Positions 10,013 to 18,975 of a stretch of 64,000 nt of DNA are shown in pieces (positions within the stretch are counted from its first letter, which is position 1; the number at the start of each line of letters is the position of its first letter). The DNA is from JAIYCX01 sp964353175. Its GTDB lineage: Bacteria; Bdellovibrionota_C; UBA2361; SZUA-149; DAOLCO01. The notes under the pieces are model-generated. The model searched no databases, had not been told where the DNA came from, and saw only the letters and a list, made by a program, of their open reading frames with translations. Location: assembly GCA_964353175.1 (NCBI GenBank), contig CAYGUX010000009.1:18905-82904 (forward strand), written 5' to 3'. Position numbers and translations under genes: made by a program.

Positions 10013-10100
10013 AAATTTCATGCTAAATCTTTTCTCTAGCACTAAATTCTCACCTATCCTAGAGGATTTAAGGACTCACCCTACATAGGATACCCTTCGA

Positions 10101-10325
10101 ATGGAAAACAACTGTCAAACAAACGAAAGTCTTTTTGAACGTTTTCTACGCACCCTACTGGGACTAGGTCTATTGGCCTTGGTTCCTGAAACAGAATGGG
10201 GATATTTTGGTTTTATTCCACTGATTACGGGTGTTGCGGGTGTATGCCCAATGTATTCTCTACTCGGAATAAATTCCTGCAAGACATCTAAAAATCAAAC
10301 TTCGGCATCTAATCCAACTAACTAA
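10101..10325 (+). CDS. Small DUF2892 (YgaP-like) inner membrane protein
   Basis: A 74-residue membrane protein. Two hydrophobic helices (LRTLLGLGLLALVP and WGYFGFIPLITGVAGVCPMYSLLGI) carry the DUF2892 hallmarks: FERFLR before the first helix, the G[FL]IPLITG turn, and the CPMYSLLGINSC end with paired cysteines. The family is also found as the membrane part of YgaP rhodanese proteins. No rhodanese domain is present and the function is unknown. It lies 88 bp after the PilB-like/receiver gene on the same strand, and the next gene converges. Confidence 0.75.
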   Translation: MENNCQTNESLFERFLRTLLGLGLLALVPETEWGYFGFIPLITGVAGVCPMYSLLGINSCKTSKNQTSASNPTN

Positions 10326-10340
10326 GATTACTATCTAACA

Positions 10341-11129
10341 TTAGAACTTAGGTATCTCAGTACTGAACGGATAAGGACTCATCTCGATAGTACCCTGATT
10401 AATGAGCAATACTGCTTCTAAATTTGCACTTGTAAAATTTAGGTCTATACTGACCTTGCTTGGAGTACAGGTATCTTTATCTACCTCCCTTGCATGATAA
10501 ACGACGATTTCATTGTTTCCTTTTAGCAATTCCACTAACGCTGACTTTAAACAATACTGAGCTCCAGTAAACCGATCAAACAAATACTCTCTTCTTTGAT
10601 CATCTTGAACTATCTCCAACAACAAAGAGTCTCCTTTTCTATTCGTTCTTATTGAGAATTTAGACCTCCTCGCATCTTCAACGGAGCTCGCTGAAATACT
10701 GCCCTGAAGCAACTCAGGATATACCCTACCAATACTAGCAAACCTCTCATCACCAAGTGGTATTGAGTTGCTAGGATCTAACTCATAGCCCAAACGATTC
10801 TGAAAATCGATCAACACTGACTTATCATCTCCCTTGATTATTCTAAAAAGAATTTTCACGTATGCAGGTGCATAAAAAGACAATGAAAACAGTTTGCCGT
10901 TGGTGACAAAGGATTGCTCAAAGGAGCGCTTGTCTATTTTAGTCTGTAGATTAATTCTATGTCGCATCGATGCGGATGATACCTCTTTAGACTGTATCAA
11001 GTCTAAAGTACTTTCAGCATCTTTAGCTAACAACAATTCCCATTGGCCTTCACTCTCTAAAGCTAGATGATTTGAAGTACCACAGGAGCACAAGAACAAA
11101 CAAATGAAAGAATACCATTGTCGCTTCAT
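10341..11129 (-). CDS. Putative lipoprotein of unknown function
   Basis: A 262-residue predicted lipoprotein. A short hydrophobic signal (WYSFICLFLCSCG) ends in cysteines suitable for lipidation. The remainder is beta-rich (FVTNGKLFSLSFYAPAYVKILFRI, SKFSIRTNRKGDSLLLEIV) and would fit a LolB/LolA/LppX-type open barrel, but no diagnostic motif was found, so that is only a guess. It is the last gene of a three-gene run with the TPR lipoprotein (23 bp upstream) and the 191-residue protein. The operon suggests an envelope role. Confidence 0.6.
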   Translation of the reverse strand: MKRQWYSFICLFLCSCGTSNHLALESEGQWELLLAKDAESTLDLIQSKEVSSASMRHRINLQTKIDKRSFEQSFVTNGKLFSLSFYAPAYVKILFRIIKGDDKSVLIDFQNRLGYELDPSNSIPLGDERFASIGRVYPELLQGSISASSVEDARRSKFSIRTNRKGDSLLLEIVQDDQRREYLFDRFTGAQYCLKSALVELLKGNNEIVVYHAREVDKDTCTPSKVSIDLNFTSANLEAVLLINQGTIEMSPYPFSTEIPKF

Positions 11130-11152
11130 GATAAAACTAAAAAATCATATTA

Positions 11153-12871
11153 TTAAAGCGAATCTAGAAGGCTTTTGGCTTTTTTTGCATTTTCAGCTTC
11201 CTTAGGATTTAGCTCTAAATGTTTTAATGCTTTTTTTAATGTTTTTTTCGCTGAAGACTTATTGCCTGCCTTAATATAGGACTCTGCAAGATGTAAAAGT
11301 ATAAGGCCATCAGCTGGTACCTCAACCACTGCCTTCTCTAAAAAAAGTACGGCTTTTGTAAATTCCTTCTTCTGAAAATATACCCAACCTAAACTATCTA
11401 AAAAATATCCATTCTTAGGCTCTAATTTGATCGCTTGCTGTATTAACTTCTCAGCCCGATCTAAATCCTTATTGTCTTCAGCTAAACTATATCCTAGGTA
11501 ATTTAATGCATTGGCGTTGCTACCATTAATCTCAATAGCTTTCTCCATATAATCTAATGAAGAATCCTTATTCCCTCTCTCCTCTTCCAGTACGCCTAAA
11601 TTAAAAAGATGTTGGTCGTTGTCTGGTTGAAGCTTGGAGATCTTTTCTAACTCCTCAAATGCACTATCCAAATCATTGAGCTCTCTATATATAGCAATTT
11701 TATATCCGATGAGTTCTACATCATCTGGCATCTCAGAACATGCTTCGTCTATGAACTTTAAAGCTTCCTTAAATTTATTTTCTTCTCTCAATAAAAAGGC
11801 TCCAAATCCACGTGCTTTTTTATAGGTCTCATCCTTTGGCTTAATTGACTTTAATAATCTTAGGGCTTCGACTATTCTATCTTGCGAAGCTATTGCAGTG
11901 GCTAAATAGTATTTAACCACGTCATTTTCTGGCTTCTCAGCCAATAACAAAGATAAAGCCACTTCTGCACTTTCATAATCTCTAATTTGCAACTTAAGTA
12001 AGGCTACCCTTAACTGAATCTTTGTAGGGTCCGCTTCAAAATCTTCCGCTCCATTAAAAGCTTCGATGGCCCCTTCTATATTTTGAGTTCCTAACAATAA
12101 TTCTCCGAGCAACTCTCTTGCTTTTGCACTCTCTGGGTTCTCTTTAATTAGCTTTCTGGTTTCGACTATCGCTGCGTCTATTTTTTGATTTAGAGCGAGA
12201 ACCTTAATATATTCCAACTGTATCGGTTCTGAACTCTGAAGCTTAAGAACTGCCTTGAAAGCTTGTTCAGCTTTGTCAAAATCACGCAATGAACTATAAA
12301 GTTTAGCTAAATAATATCTAGCAGGTATGCTATTCGGGTTGTTTTTTACTAAATCCTCTAAGGTATCTAAGGCCCCCTTAGTATTCCCTGTCTGTAGGTA
12401 CAAACCTGAGAGCAATAAATAGGCTTCGTCATCTGACTTATCAGCCCTTTTAATTAAACTCTGATAAACCTCGATCGCTTCTTTACCACGACCGAGCGCG
12501 GATAAAACACCTGCCTTAAATCTCAACAACCTATCTGTATCTTTTCCAATTAAAATTGCCTTATCAATTGCTTCTAAAGAATCGTCCATTCTTCCAGCTC
12601 TCAAATAAGCTTCCGCAAGTTCCGCTAAGACCACAGATGATTTCCCATCTTCTGCTCGATTTACTTCTTCTAAAGCTAATATAGCTTCTTCTCCCTTTCC
12701 TTCCTTAGTTAAAAGTTCTGATTTGAGAAATAGATAACGAGATCTAGATAATTCAGGGTCAGTAACGATATCATCATCAAACTGTAGAGGTGTGTAAGGA
12801 GTGCTTGGAGAGCTTAAAGAACAAGATGCCAATAAACTTAAAAAAATAAAAAAAACGTTAGATTTATTCAT
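11153..12871 (-). CDS. TPR-repeat lipoprotein
   Basis: A lipoprotein made of tetratricopeptide repeats. An upstream in-frame ATG at 12904 exists, but the ATG at 12871 begins a textbook lipoprotein signal (MNKSNVFFIFLSLLASCS, lipobox LLASC) and leaves 7 bp after the preceding stop, so 12871 is preferred. After the signal come about 15 TPR units covering almost the whole length, with typical turns such as AEAYLRAGRMDDSLEAIDKAI, ARYYLAKLYSSLRDFDKAEQAF and LDSLGWVYFQKKEFTKAVLFLEKAV. TPR lipoproteins of this kind act as scaffolds at the outer membrane, in exopolysaccharide, secretion or pilus assembly. The partner is not identifiable from the neighbours. Confidence 0.8.
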   Translation of the reverse strand: MNKSNVFFIFLSLLASCSLSSPSTPYTPLQFDDDIVTDPELSRSRYLFLKSELLTKEGKGEEAILALEEVNRAEDGKSSVVLAELAEAYLRAGRMDDSLEAIDKAILIGKDTDRLLRFKAGVLSALGRGKEAIEVYQSLIKRADKSDDEAYLLLSGLYLQTGNTKGALDTLEDLVKNNPNSIPARYYLAKLYSSLRDFDKAEQAFKAVLKLQSSEPIQLEYIKVLALNQKIDAAIVETRKLIKENPESAKARELLGELLLGTQNIEGAIEAFNGAEDFEADPTKIQLRVALLKLQIRDYESAEVALSLLLAEKPENDVVKYYLATAIASQDRIVEALRLLKSIKPKDETYKKARGFGAFLLREENKFKEALKFIDEACSEMPDDVELIGYKIAIYRELNDLDSAFEELEKISKLQPDNDQHLFNLGVLEEERGNKDSSLDYMEKAIEINGSNANALNYLGYSLAEDNKDLDRAEKLIQQAIKLEPKNGYFLDSLGWVYFQKKEFTKAVLFLEKAVVEVPADGLILLHLAESYIKAGNKSSAKKTLKKALKHLELNPKEAENAKKAKSLLDSL

Positions 12872-12878
12872 AAGTTTA

Positions 12879-13454
12879 TTAGAATTCACTTTGATTAACA
12901 TCATCTGACTCTATACCCACCAATTCTCGAATCTTACCCCTGATATTAGGAGATACAGTTCTAACCTTTGGGATATTCATAAAAGCCATTCTTTCTAAAG
13001 AACCATTTGCGACTATATTCTCTTGGTATCTATCTTCATCACTTGCTGAAAGATTCTCCGATGAATCATCACTGTACAAGGACTCAGATAAAGTTCTATC
13101 TCGCCCCAAGTTCTCTTGGTACAAGCTTTCAATTTGAGAAGTAATGGTATGAACTGGCGTACTCATCTTGTTAGGGTTATTCATAGCTTTGGTTTCATCA
13201 GCCTCCTGTAACTCCGCCCCCTGAAAGTCCATTGAAGCGACTTGAGGGACTAACTTCGCTTTTGGCCTCACTGAAATATCAGACTGCGTATTCGCCTGAG
13301 GAAGGTTCGCACCGACGACACCCTTTACCTGAGTAATTACCTCTCTAATGCCATTCATTGGTAACTTCAGGCCATTAGCCTGATTTTCCACTCCAAGACT
13401 AAATTCCAATAATTCAAGCAAACTATAGGCAGTTTCTAGTGATTGATTCGGCAT
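12879..13454 (-). CDS. Hypothetical protein, first gene of the lipoprotein operon
   Basis: A 191-residue acidic soluble protein, not recognised. The N terminus (SLETAYSLLELLEFSLGVENQ) looks helical. The middle and C terminus are low in hydrophobics and rich in S, E, D and N (ESLYSDDSSENLSASDEDRY), suggesting a disordered region. No signal peptide is visible. It is followed after 7 bp by the TPR lipoprotein and then another lipoprotein, so co-expression with envelope genes is likely. Confidence 0.6.
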   Translation of the reverse strand: MPNQSLETAYSLLELLEFSLGVENQANGLKLPMNGIREVITQVKGVVGANLPQANTQSDISVRPKAKLVPQVASMDFQGAELQEADETKAMNNPNKMSTPVHTITSQIESLYQENLGRDRTLSESLYSDDSSENLSASDEDRYQENIVANGSLERMAFMNIPKVRTVSPNIRGKIRELVGIESDDVNQSEF

Positions 13455-13680
13455 AAAAGTAAATATTATCAGTTAGTTAAGTTAAAATGTTTTTTGATTA
13501 CTCCCTTATAAACTAAATGCCATGCTTTGGTAAGTCCAATTAGCATTATTTGCTCTTATATTAAGAATTTAGTATTAAGCGACGCTAAATTAATGGGCTA
13601 AGTTTTAATATTCTATATAAATATTAAAGCCATGGCATTCAAGAAATAACATTAGACCTTTAAAGGCGTGAAAATCTAAA

Positions 13681-13881
13681 ATGATAGAGATAATAGTTGG
13701 CGGCAACAACCTAGAAAAAGCAATGAGAGTTCTCAAGAGAAAACTCATTAGAGAAGGAGTTTTTAGAGAACTTAAGGCTAGAAGATTTTACGAAAAACCT
13801 TCGGAAAAAAAGAAAAGAAAAGATAAAGAATCTTTTAAGAAGAGACGCAAAGATGCCTTTGCTAGGAAACTTCTTCCTTAA
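13681..13881 (+). CDS. rpsU: 30S ribosomal protein S21
   Basis: A 66-residue basic protein matching bacterial S21: N-terminal IEIIVGGNNLEKAMRVLKRKLIREGVFRELKARRFYEKPSEKKKRK, then a lysine/arginine-rich tail. S21 binds the 30S platform near the 3' end of 16S rRNA and helps mRNA selection. Length and motif fit the family. No strong Shine-Dalgarno precedes it, which is common for rpsU. An A+T-rich leader of about 220 bp lies upstream. Confidence 0.93.
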   Translation: MIEIIVGGNNLEKAMRVLKRKLIREGVFRELKARRFYEKPSEKKKRKDKESFKKRRKDAFARKLLP

Positions 13882-13956
13882 GAGAATTTAACTTTCTAGA
13901 CCAAAGACTTTGGCCAGACTAAACTATTGGCCAGATGAACTAGACAGTCTATAGAA

Positions 13957-13976
13957 GGGGGAGGGAGATCTCCCCC
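13957..13976. other. G-rich/C-rich hairpin between rpsU and lptF
   Basis: GGGGGA (13957-13962) pairs with TCCCCC (13971-13976), with the inner palindrome GGGAGATCTCCC. No U-run follows, so it is not a canonical intrinsic terminator. It could be an mRNA-stabilising or processing hairpin between rpsU and lptF. A direct repeat TTGGCCAGA lies just upstream, at 13910 and 13927. Confidence 0.4.
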
Positions 13977-14010
13977 TAAAACACAAAACTTCCATAATGC
14001 TATGTAGTGA

Positions 14011-15279
14011 ATGGCGATTAATAATCGAGCTAAATTAAACGCAAGCCACTCAAATTCCTTTTTTTTCATACCCGTACTTTACCGTTATATAATAAGAGAG
14101 CTCCTTACTCCCTTTCTTTCTATCTTATTTGTTTTCACGGGACTGCTATTCTTAGCAAGAAGCCTTAAACTAGTTAAACTAATTGTAAATAAGACTGCCT
14201 CCCTAAGCGACATTCTATCCTTGTTTTCTCTTGTAGTTCCTCAGTTCCTAGAAATGGCATTTCCTATGGCTTGCTTACTATCGATCATAGTTGGCTTTGG
14301 ACGACTATCTGCTGACAGCGAGCTTGTCGTGATGCGCTCAGTTGGCCTAAGTTTAAAACGAGTACTTCTTCCTGTTTCTGTATTTGTAACCTGCGTTAGC
14401 CTAGTAGCATTACTAATTTCTACTGTAGTGAGGCCATGGTCTAGCTATCAATTAAACCTAGGCTTATTTAGACTCGCAACCCAACAAGCAAGTTCTGGGC
14501 TAGTAGCGGGAACCTTTAACTCAATTGGGCCACTCACCATATACGCTCGTGAGATAGTAAATAATGGAGAGCTTTTAAAAGACGTTATTATCGGCGATCA
14601 AAGAAACCCAGAATCTCAAAAATTGTTCATTGCTCAAAATGCAAGATTTAAAAGTTTTGAGGGAAGCCGTACAGTGACTATCGATTTGTTTGATGGCAGC
14701 ATGCAGGAAGGAACTGGGACAAATATCTCCCAAACAAACTACTCAAGCAATTCAATCACACTAACGGAAGAAGAATTCAACTCATCTTCTGAAGGCCTAC
14801 AACGTAAAAAAACTTCAGAGATGTCCACTACTGAGCTATACAATGATATGAATGAGACCAAAGCAAAACTATCCTCTGATAGCGAACTCAGATTTCACCT
14901 CTCAAGACTAAGAGTAGAATTACAAAAAAGATTCGTCCTACCCCTTAGCTGCCTAGCTGTAAGCCTACTCGCCCTATCATTAGGCATTCAACCTAGCAGA
15001 GGAGCTAGTAGATGGGCCTTAACACTCAGTTTCATTCTTGGGATACTACTTATTGTAACCTACTACATGTTTTTTGCCTTAGCCTCAGCAATCAGTGAAA
15101 ATCTAGGTTCGTATATAGAGATAATAATGTGGACTCCAAATATACTTTTTCTTTCGACGGGACTCCTCCTTTACCATAAAGTAAGTAGTGAAAAATGGAT
15201 CTCTGTGATTAGCGAATTCGAAGCGCTAATGAGCCGTTCTTTCTTAAAAATCAAGGGGTGGACTACTAGATCACGATGA
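14011..15279 (+). CDS. lptF: LPS export ABC transporter permease LptF
   Basis: A 422-residue inner membrane permease of the YjgP/YjgQ family. It has the typical LptF start (YRYIIRELLTPFLSILFVFTGLLFLARSLKLVKLIV), helices 1-3 in the first 130 residues, a periplasmic beta-jellyroll of about 170 residues (GTFNSIGPLTIYAREIVNNGELLKDVIIGD) and three C-terminal helices (LSCLAVSLLALSLGI onward). It forms the LptB2FG complex that extracts LPS from the inner membrane. It overlaps lptG by 4 bp (ATGA), so the two are translationally coupled. The N terminus has about 20 extra residues before the first conserved segment, so a later start is possible. Confidence 0.9.
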   Translation: MAINNRAKLNASHSNSFFFIPVLYRYIIRELLTPFLSILFVFTGLLFLARSLKLVKLIVNKTASLSDILSLFSLVVPQFLEMAFPMACLLSIIVGFGRLSADSELVVMRSVGLSLKRVLLPVSVFVTCVSLVALLISTVVRPWSSYQLNLGLFRLATQQASSGLVAGTFNSIGPLTIYAREIVNNGELLKDVIIGDQRNPESQKLFIAQNARFKSFEGSRTVTIDLFDGSMQEGTGTNISQTNYSSNSITLTEEEFNSSSEGLQRKKTSEMSTTELYNDMNETKAKLSSDSELRFHLSRLRVELQKRFVLPLSCLAVSLLALSLGIQPSRGASRWALTLSFILGILLIVTYYMFFALASAISENLGSYIEIIMWTPNILFLSTGLLLYHKVSSEKWISVISEFEALMSRSFLKIKGWTTRSR

Positions 15280-16397
15280 AAAAGCTCTTCTCCCACTTAG
15301 TGCCTAACAAGATTCTTGAACGCTATCTACTTAGTGAATTTATTAGTGTATTATTGCTAGCAATCTTAGCATCCACTGGGCTATTTTTGGCGTTTGACAC
15401 CTTTGAGCGCATGAAAGTATTCCTTTCGAATGACACCCCTCTGGGGACAGCCCTAAGCTATCTAGGTTTAAAAATCCCACTCATTATTCAACTAATGCTA
15501 CCGATAGCTACGCTAATCGCAACTTTAGTTAGTATAGGTCGCCTCACTCAAAAAAGTGAAATCACTGCAATGAGAGCCTGCGGACTTAGCATTAACAATA
15601 TATATAGACCGATTCTTTTCTTTAGTGTGTTTCTATCATTACTCCTATTTCTAAATGGAGAGTTCCTAGTCCCCTATGCCACACAAAGAGGAGAGGAAAT
15701 CTTCCAATTCGAAATAAAGAAAAAACATTTGTCTGGAACATTAGACAGAGCAAATTTTTGGTACAGAGAAGGTAATGAATTTATTAATATTGGCTTCTTC
15801 GACACCGTCGATAAAACCATTAATGGAGTTACCATTTTAGATTTCTCTGATCAATTCTTACTAGAAAGACGAGTTGATGCAATGAAAGGAACATATACGG
15901 ATTCACCCTACGTCAAATGGAACTTGGAAAACGTGGTGGAGTTGGGCGGTCCAAGCAACAACAATTTCAGTATAAATACCTTCGCTAGAACCCCCTTCGA
16001 CACAATAAAAACTCCAAGAGACCTATACGATCTGCAAAGGCCTGCAGATACGTTTAGTTATATCGACCTAAAAGAATACATTAAAAAGCTAAAAAAAGAA
16101 GGAGTTCCAACCCTACCCTATGAAGTAGATCTACTCTCTAAACTCAGCTTCCCCCTAGTCTGCATTATCGCCACCCTACTTGCTATCCCATTCTCCATTA
16201 AAAACTCAAGGCAAGGCTCGGTTACTAAAAATTTTATTATCGGAATAAGTTTAGGATTTTTTTACTACGTACTTCATGCGCTTTCAATATCATTCGCAAG
16301 CGCAGGATTCATACCAATTCTACTCGGCGTATTCGCCGCAAATATCTTAATGGGGTCCCTTGGGCTATACCTACTTGGTGGAGCAGAAAGAAGTTAA
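15276..16397 (+). CDS. lptG: LPS export ABC transporter permease LptG
   Basis: A 373-residue partner of LptF in the same YjgP/YjgQ family: N-terminal ILERYLLSEFISVLLLAILASTGLFLAFDTFERM, helices to about residue 125, a periplasmic domain with the NFWYREGNEFINIGFFD signature (W-x-[RK]-x-G-x-x-[FY], typical of LptG), and three C-terminal helices. It begins inside the lptF stop codon. Its presence shows that the organism makes LPS or a comparable outer-leaflet lipid. No lptB or lptA/C is in the window. Confidence 0.92.
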   Translation: MKKLFSHLVPNKILERYLLSEFISVLLLAILASTGLFLAFDTFERMKVFLSNDTPLGTALSYLGLKIPLIIQLMLPIATLIATLVSIGRLTQKSEITAMRACGLSINNIYRPILFFSVFLSLLLFLNGEFLVPYATQRGEEIFQFEIKKKHLSGTLDRANFWYREGNEFINIGFFDTVDKTINGVTILDFSDQFLLERRVDAMKGTYTDSPYVKWNLENVVELGGPSNNNFSINTFARTPFDTIKTPRDLYDLQRPADTFSYIDLKEYIKKLKKEGVPTLPYEVDLLSKLSFPLVCIIATLLAIPFSIKNSRQGSVTKNFIIGISLGFFYYVLHALSISFASAGFIPILLGVFAANILMGSLGLYLLGGAERS

Positions 16398-16404
16398 GCC
16401 AGTT

Positions 16405-17049
16405 TTAGAACTCTGGAATTACTTCTAACATTGAATTAATACTTCTAACCTTTAATTTAAGATCATCATTAATCTCAACTAAGTCCTTAAACCAATAGAC
16501 AGTCGCACCTGCACTGAGAGCACCCATTACTCCACTTGGAGAATCTTCAATAACAAGGGTATTTTTTATATCCACATTTAAACTTTTAGCCATGCTAAGA
16601 TATATTTCTGGATTGGGTTTTTGATTTTCGACCTCATCCCCGAAAATGGCAAAATTAAAATAAGTAAGCAAATCTGAGCTCTTCAATCTTGCGATCCCTC
16701 TAACTCTTTCGCTAGAAGTAGCTAGTCCAAAAGGCACCTTTGTCTCGACGAAATGATCCAGTAATTCTTTTACGCCTGAACGTAGGGCGATTTTTTCAGT
16801 AAGCAAGGCTTCCAACTCAATCTCACACTTTCTAATCCTCAAATCCTCAACAGCCAACTCTGGACCAAATGCATCTTGAAGTAGTCTATTGCACTGCCTC
16901 GTGGAAGTACCAATCATTGAGACAAACATTTCTTCGCTAAGAAGAAAACCATACTCTTTAAGCGCTTTAGTCCATATACGGAGTGCAAAGCTCTCACTAT
17001 CGATAAGAGTACCGTCCATATCAAAGATTACCGCTTCAAATTTTGACAT
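16405..17049 (-). CDS. HAD-superfamily phosphatase (beta-phosphoglucomutase/CbbY-like)
   Basis: A 214-residue HAD subfamily I hydrolase. The four motifs are visible: nucleophile DMDGTLIDSE (residues 9-18), motif II TSSERV (about 116), lysine KPNPEIYL (about 149) and the acidic motif EDSPSGVMGALSAGA (about 167). The helical cap between motif I and II is the C1 type found in beta-phosphoglucomutase and phosphoglycolate phosphatase. A GGTGGAG Shine-Dalgarno precedes the ATG. The substrate cannot be deduced. It converges on lptG and diverges from efp. Confidence 0.85.
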   Translation of the reverse strand: MSKFEAVIFDMDGTLIDSESFALRIWTKALKEYGFLLSEEMFVSMIGTSTRQCNRLLQDAFGPELAVEDLRIRKCEIELEALLTEKIALRSGVKELLDHFVETKVPFGLATSSERVRGIARLKSSDLLTYFNFAIFGDEVENQKPNPEIYLSMAKSLNVDIKNTLVIEDSPSGVMGALSAGATVYWFKDLVEINDDLKLKVRSINSMLEVIPEF

Positions 17050-17103
17050 TTCTCCACCTTTTTTCTATTCTAATCTCAGTATTTATTTAAATAGAGACAT
17101 ATC

Positions 17104-17661
17104 ATGAAAGCTAAAGATATTAGAAAGGGAAAAGTAATTGACTATAAAGGTGCCCCACATGTTGTGATGGAATTCCAACATAGAACACCTGGGAACCTAA
17201 GAGCATTTGTTCAAGCTAGATTAAGAAATATTCTAACTGGCAATCAATGTGAAGAGAGATTTAGTTCCACCGAAGACATACCTGAAGCAGATGTCTATAC
17301 TTTTAATACAACTTTTTTATATTCGGATGAAAGTGGTTACCACTTCATGAACTCTGAAACTTTTGATCAAGTTGCACTTGATAAAGATGCCGTAGGGAAC
17401 AATGCATACTATCTACAAGAGGGTATGGTCGTACAAATGTCCACCTATAACGATCAACCAATAAGTATTGATATCCCTAAGACTGTAATACTTACCATCG
17501 TAGAGACTCAACCTGAATTAAAAGGAGCAACTGCCAATAATTCTCCAAAACCTGCTACCACAGATACAGGTCTTTCTATAAACGTTCCAGGATTCATGAA
17601 AATTGGAGATAGAGTCGTAGTGGATACTGAAACAGGCTCCTATATGAGTAGATCAGACTAA
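17104..17661 (+). CDS. efp: Translation elongation factor P
   Basis: A 185-residue EF-P with the expected three domains: KOW-like domain I (1-62), the central OB domain, and the C-terminal OB domain ending SYMSRSD. The motif TTDTGLSINVPGFMKIGDRVVVDTETGSYMSR matches the EF-P signature. EF-P relieves ribosomes stalled at proline runs. The tip loop of domain I reads HRTPGNLRAF: the position of the lysine modified in E. coli (PGKGQAF, K34) is asparagine (N31), and no arginine sits where the rhamnosylated R32 type has it. This protein is therefore probably neither lysylated nor rhamnosylated in the classic way. It is divergent from the HAD gene and has a weak ribosome binding site. Confidence 0.92.
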   Translation: MKAKDIRKGKVIDYKGAPHVVMEFQHRTPGNLRAFVQARLRNILTGNQCEERFSSTEDIPEADVYTFNTTFLYSDESGYHFMNSETFDQVALDKDAVGNNAYYLQEGMVVQMSTYNDQPISIDIPKTVILTIVETQPELKGATANNSPKPATTDTGLSINVPGFMKIGDRVVVDTETGSYMSRSD

Positions 17662-17694
17662 TCTTTCAGAATAGTCTTTAAGGCTCATTTCTCC

Positions 17695-18879
17695 TTAAGA
17701 TGCTGGAGAAATGAGTTTTATCTTTCGTAGATGTCTAGCGACGATACAACTCAACAAAGAAACTCCTAAAGCCCAAATAAACATCTTATTATACTCATTA
17801 TAACTGTCATAATGAGAACCAACTTCCTTTACTCCATAGCGACCGATTAAAGACCCTAAACCAACGCCGAACATAGACAAAACTCCCTGAGACTTCCCCT
17901 TATATGGGTCAGGAAAGTAAGTATATGCAAGTCTAATCGAGGCAAGGAAACAACCTCCAAAGGAGAACGCATGCAACAACTCACTTAACAATAGAATGTA
18001 AAAATTAGTAGTAACTCCCATCATCAACCAACGTACAGAAGTTAGCAGTACGCTAATATACAGGACGGTTTCTAAACGCAGGTAACTTTCGATTTTTTTA
18101 AAGTTTAGAAAAAATAAAATTTCACCAAAAACAGATAAGTTCCATGCCAATGAGATCTCAGAACCACTCCACCCCAATGACCTTAGATATAGTGATTGGT
18201 AAACAAAAATAGGCGCATGAGAGATCCAGTTTAAGGCGACAATGATTAATAATAATATCACTGGAAGCTTCATCATATTTGAGATTAAACCACTTCCAAT
18301 AAATTGACTTGAAGCACCATAAGATAAATCCTCCATATATGAAGAGACATATAGTGCGAATAGACTTCTTAATGATACCAACACTAACATGCCATAAGTG
18401 GCGTTAATGCTCCCAAAATATTCAAATGACAATCCCAAGATAAACGAAAAGAAAATAAACCCGACAGAACCCCATACCCTAACCCTTTCATATCTCAATT
18501 CACCTCTTTCATTATTTTTCAACAGCTGAACATCAAACAAGGTTTGAGAGAACATACTAAATAGAATAAACAAAGACCAAGAGATCGTAACTGCTAAAAC
18601 ACTGCTTGATATTAGAAACAAATAAAACAGAGGAATAGATACAAATGAGGAGAATTTGAGTAAAAAACTCGCACTCATGCGCGGTGAGACTAGTTGCAGG
18701 ACTAAAAGTCCTGCAATCATTGAAACAAGAGTACTAACTAGGTGAACCCAAGCAATTGATCCACTTGCGAATTCTATGTCAGATAAATAAACAGGATGGT
18801 ATCCCAAAATAAAACTGTAAAAACCTACAGTTAAGAACTGACAAATTGAAAATGAAATTATTTTGTTTTGAAGTGACAT
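17695..18879 (-). CDS. MFS transporter, HcaT/nucleoside-permease-like (MFS_1_like)
   Basis: A membrane protein of about 394 residues with 12 predicted helices. The segment YERVRVWGSVGFIFFSFILG is the hallmark of the PF12832-type MFS proteins (HcaT, LacY-like, NupG-like), located after helix 4. A second helix bundle follows a short loop (about 195-210). A TTG at 18906 in the same frame would add nine residues; the ATG at 18879 lies directly before helix 1 and is chosen here. The solute is unknown. It converges with efp and has the same orientation as the Ser/Thr kinase upstream. Confidence 0.75.
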   Translation of the reverse strand: MSLQNKIISFSICQFLTVGFYSFILGYHPVYLSDIEFASGSIAWVHLVSTLVSMIAGLLVLQLVSPRMSASFLLKFSSFVSIPLFYLFLISSSVLAVTISWSLFILFSMFSQTLFDVQLLKNNERGELRYERVRVWGSVGFIFFSFILGLSFEYFGSINATYGMLVLVSLRSLFALYVSSYMEDLSYGASSQFIGSGLISNMMKLPVILLLIIVALNWISHAPIFVYQSLYLRSLGWSGSEISLAWNLSVFGEILFFLNFKKIESYLRLETVLYISVLLTSVRWLMMGVTTNFYILLLSELLHAFSFGGCFLASIRLAYTYFPDPYKGKSQGVLSMFGVGLGSLIGRYGVKEVGSHYDSYNEYNKMFIWALGVSLLSCIVARHLRKIKLISPAS

Positions 18880-18975
18880 TAAAGAGAAGGGCTTTTCCAG
18901 AGACAACTACCATATATGAACCTTAATGCCTATATTGGATTTAAAAGAAGTTAGGCTTAGGCCCTTTAAAAGCGA

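Noticed and set aside
13957..13976. Intrinsic terminator of rpsU
   Set aside because: The stem is good but no U-run follows on the plus strand; listed only as a hairpin.
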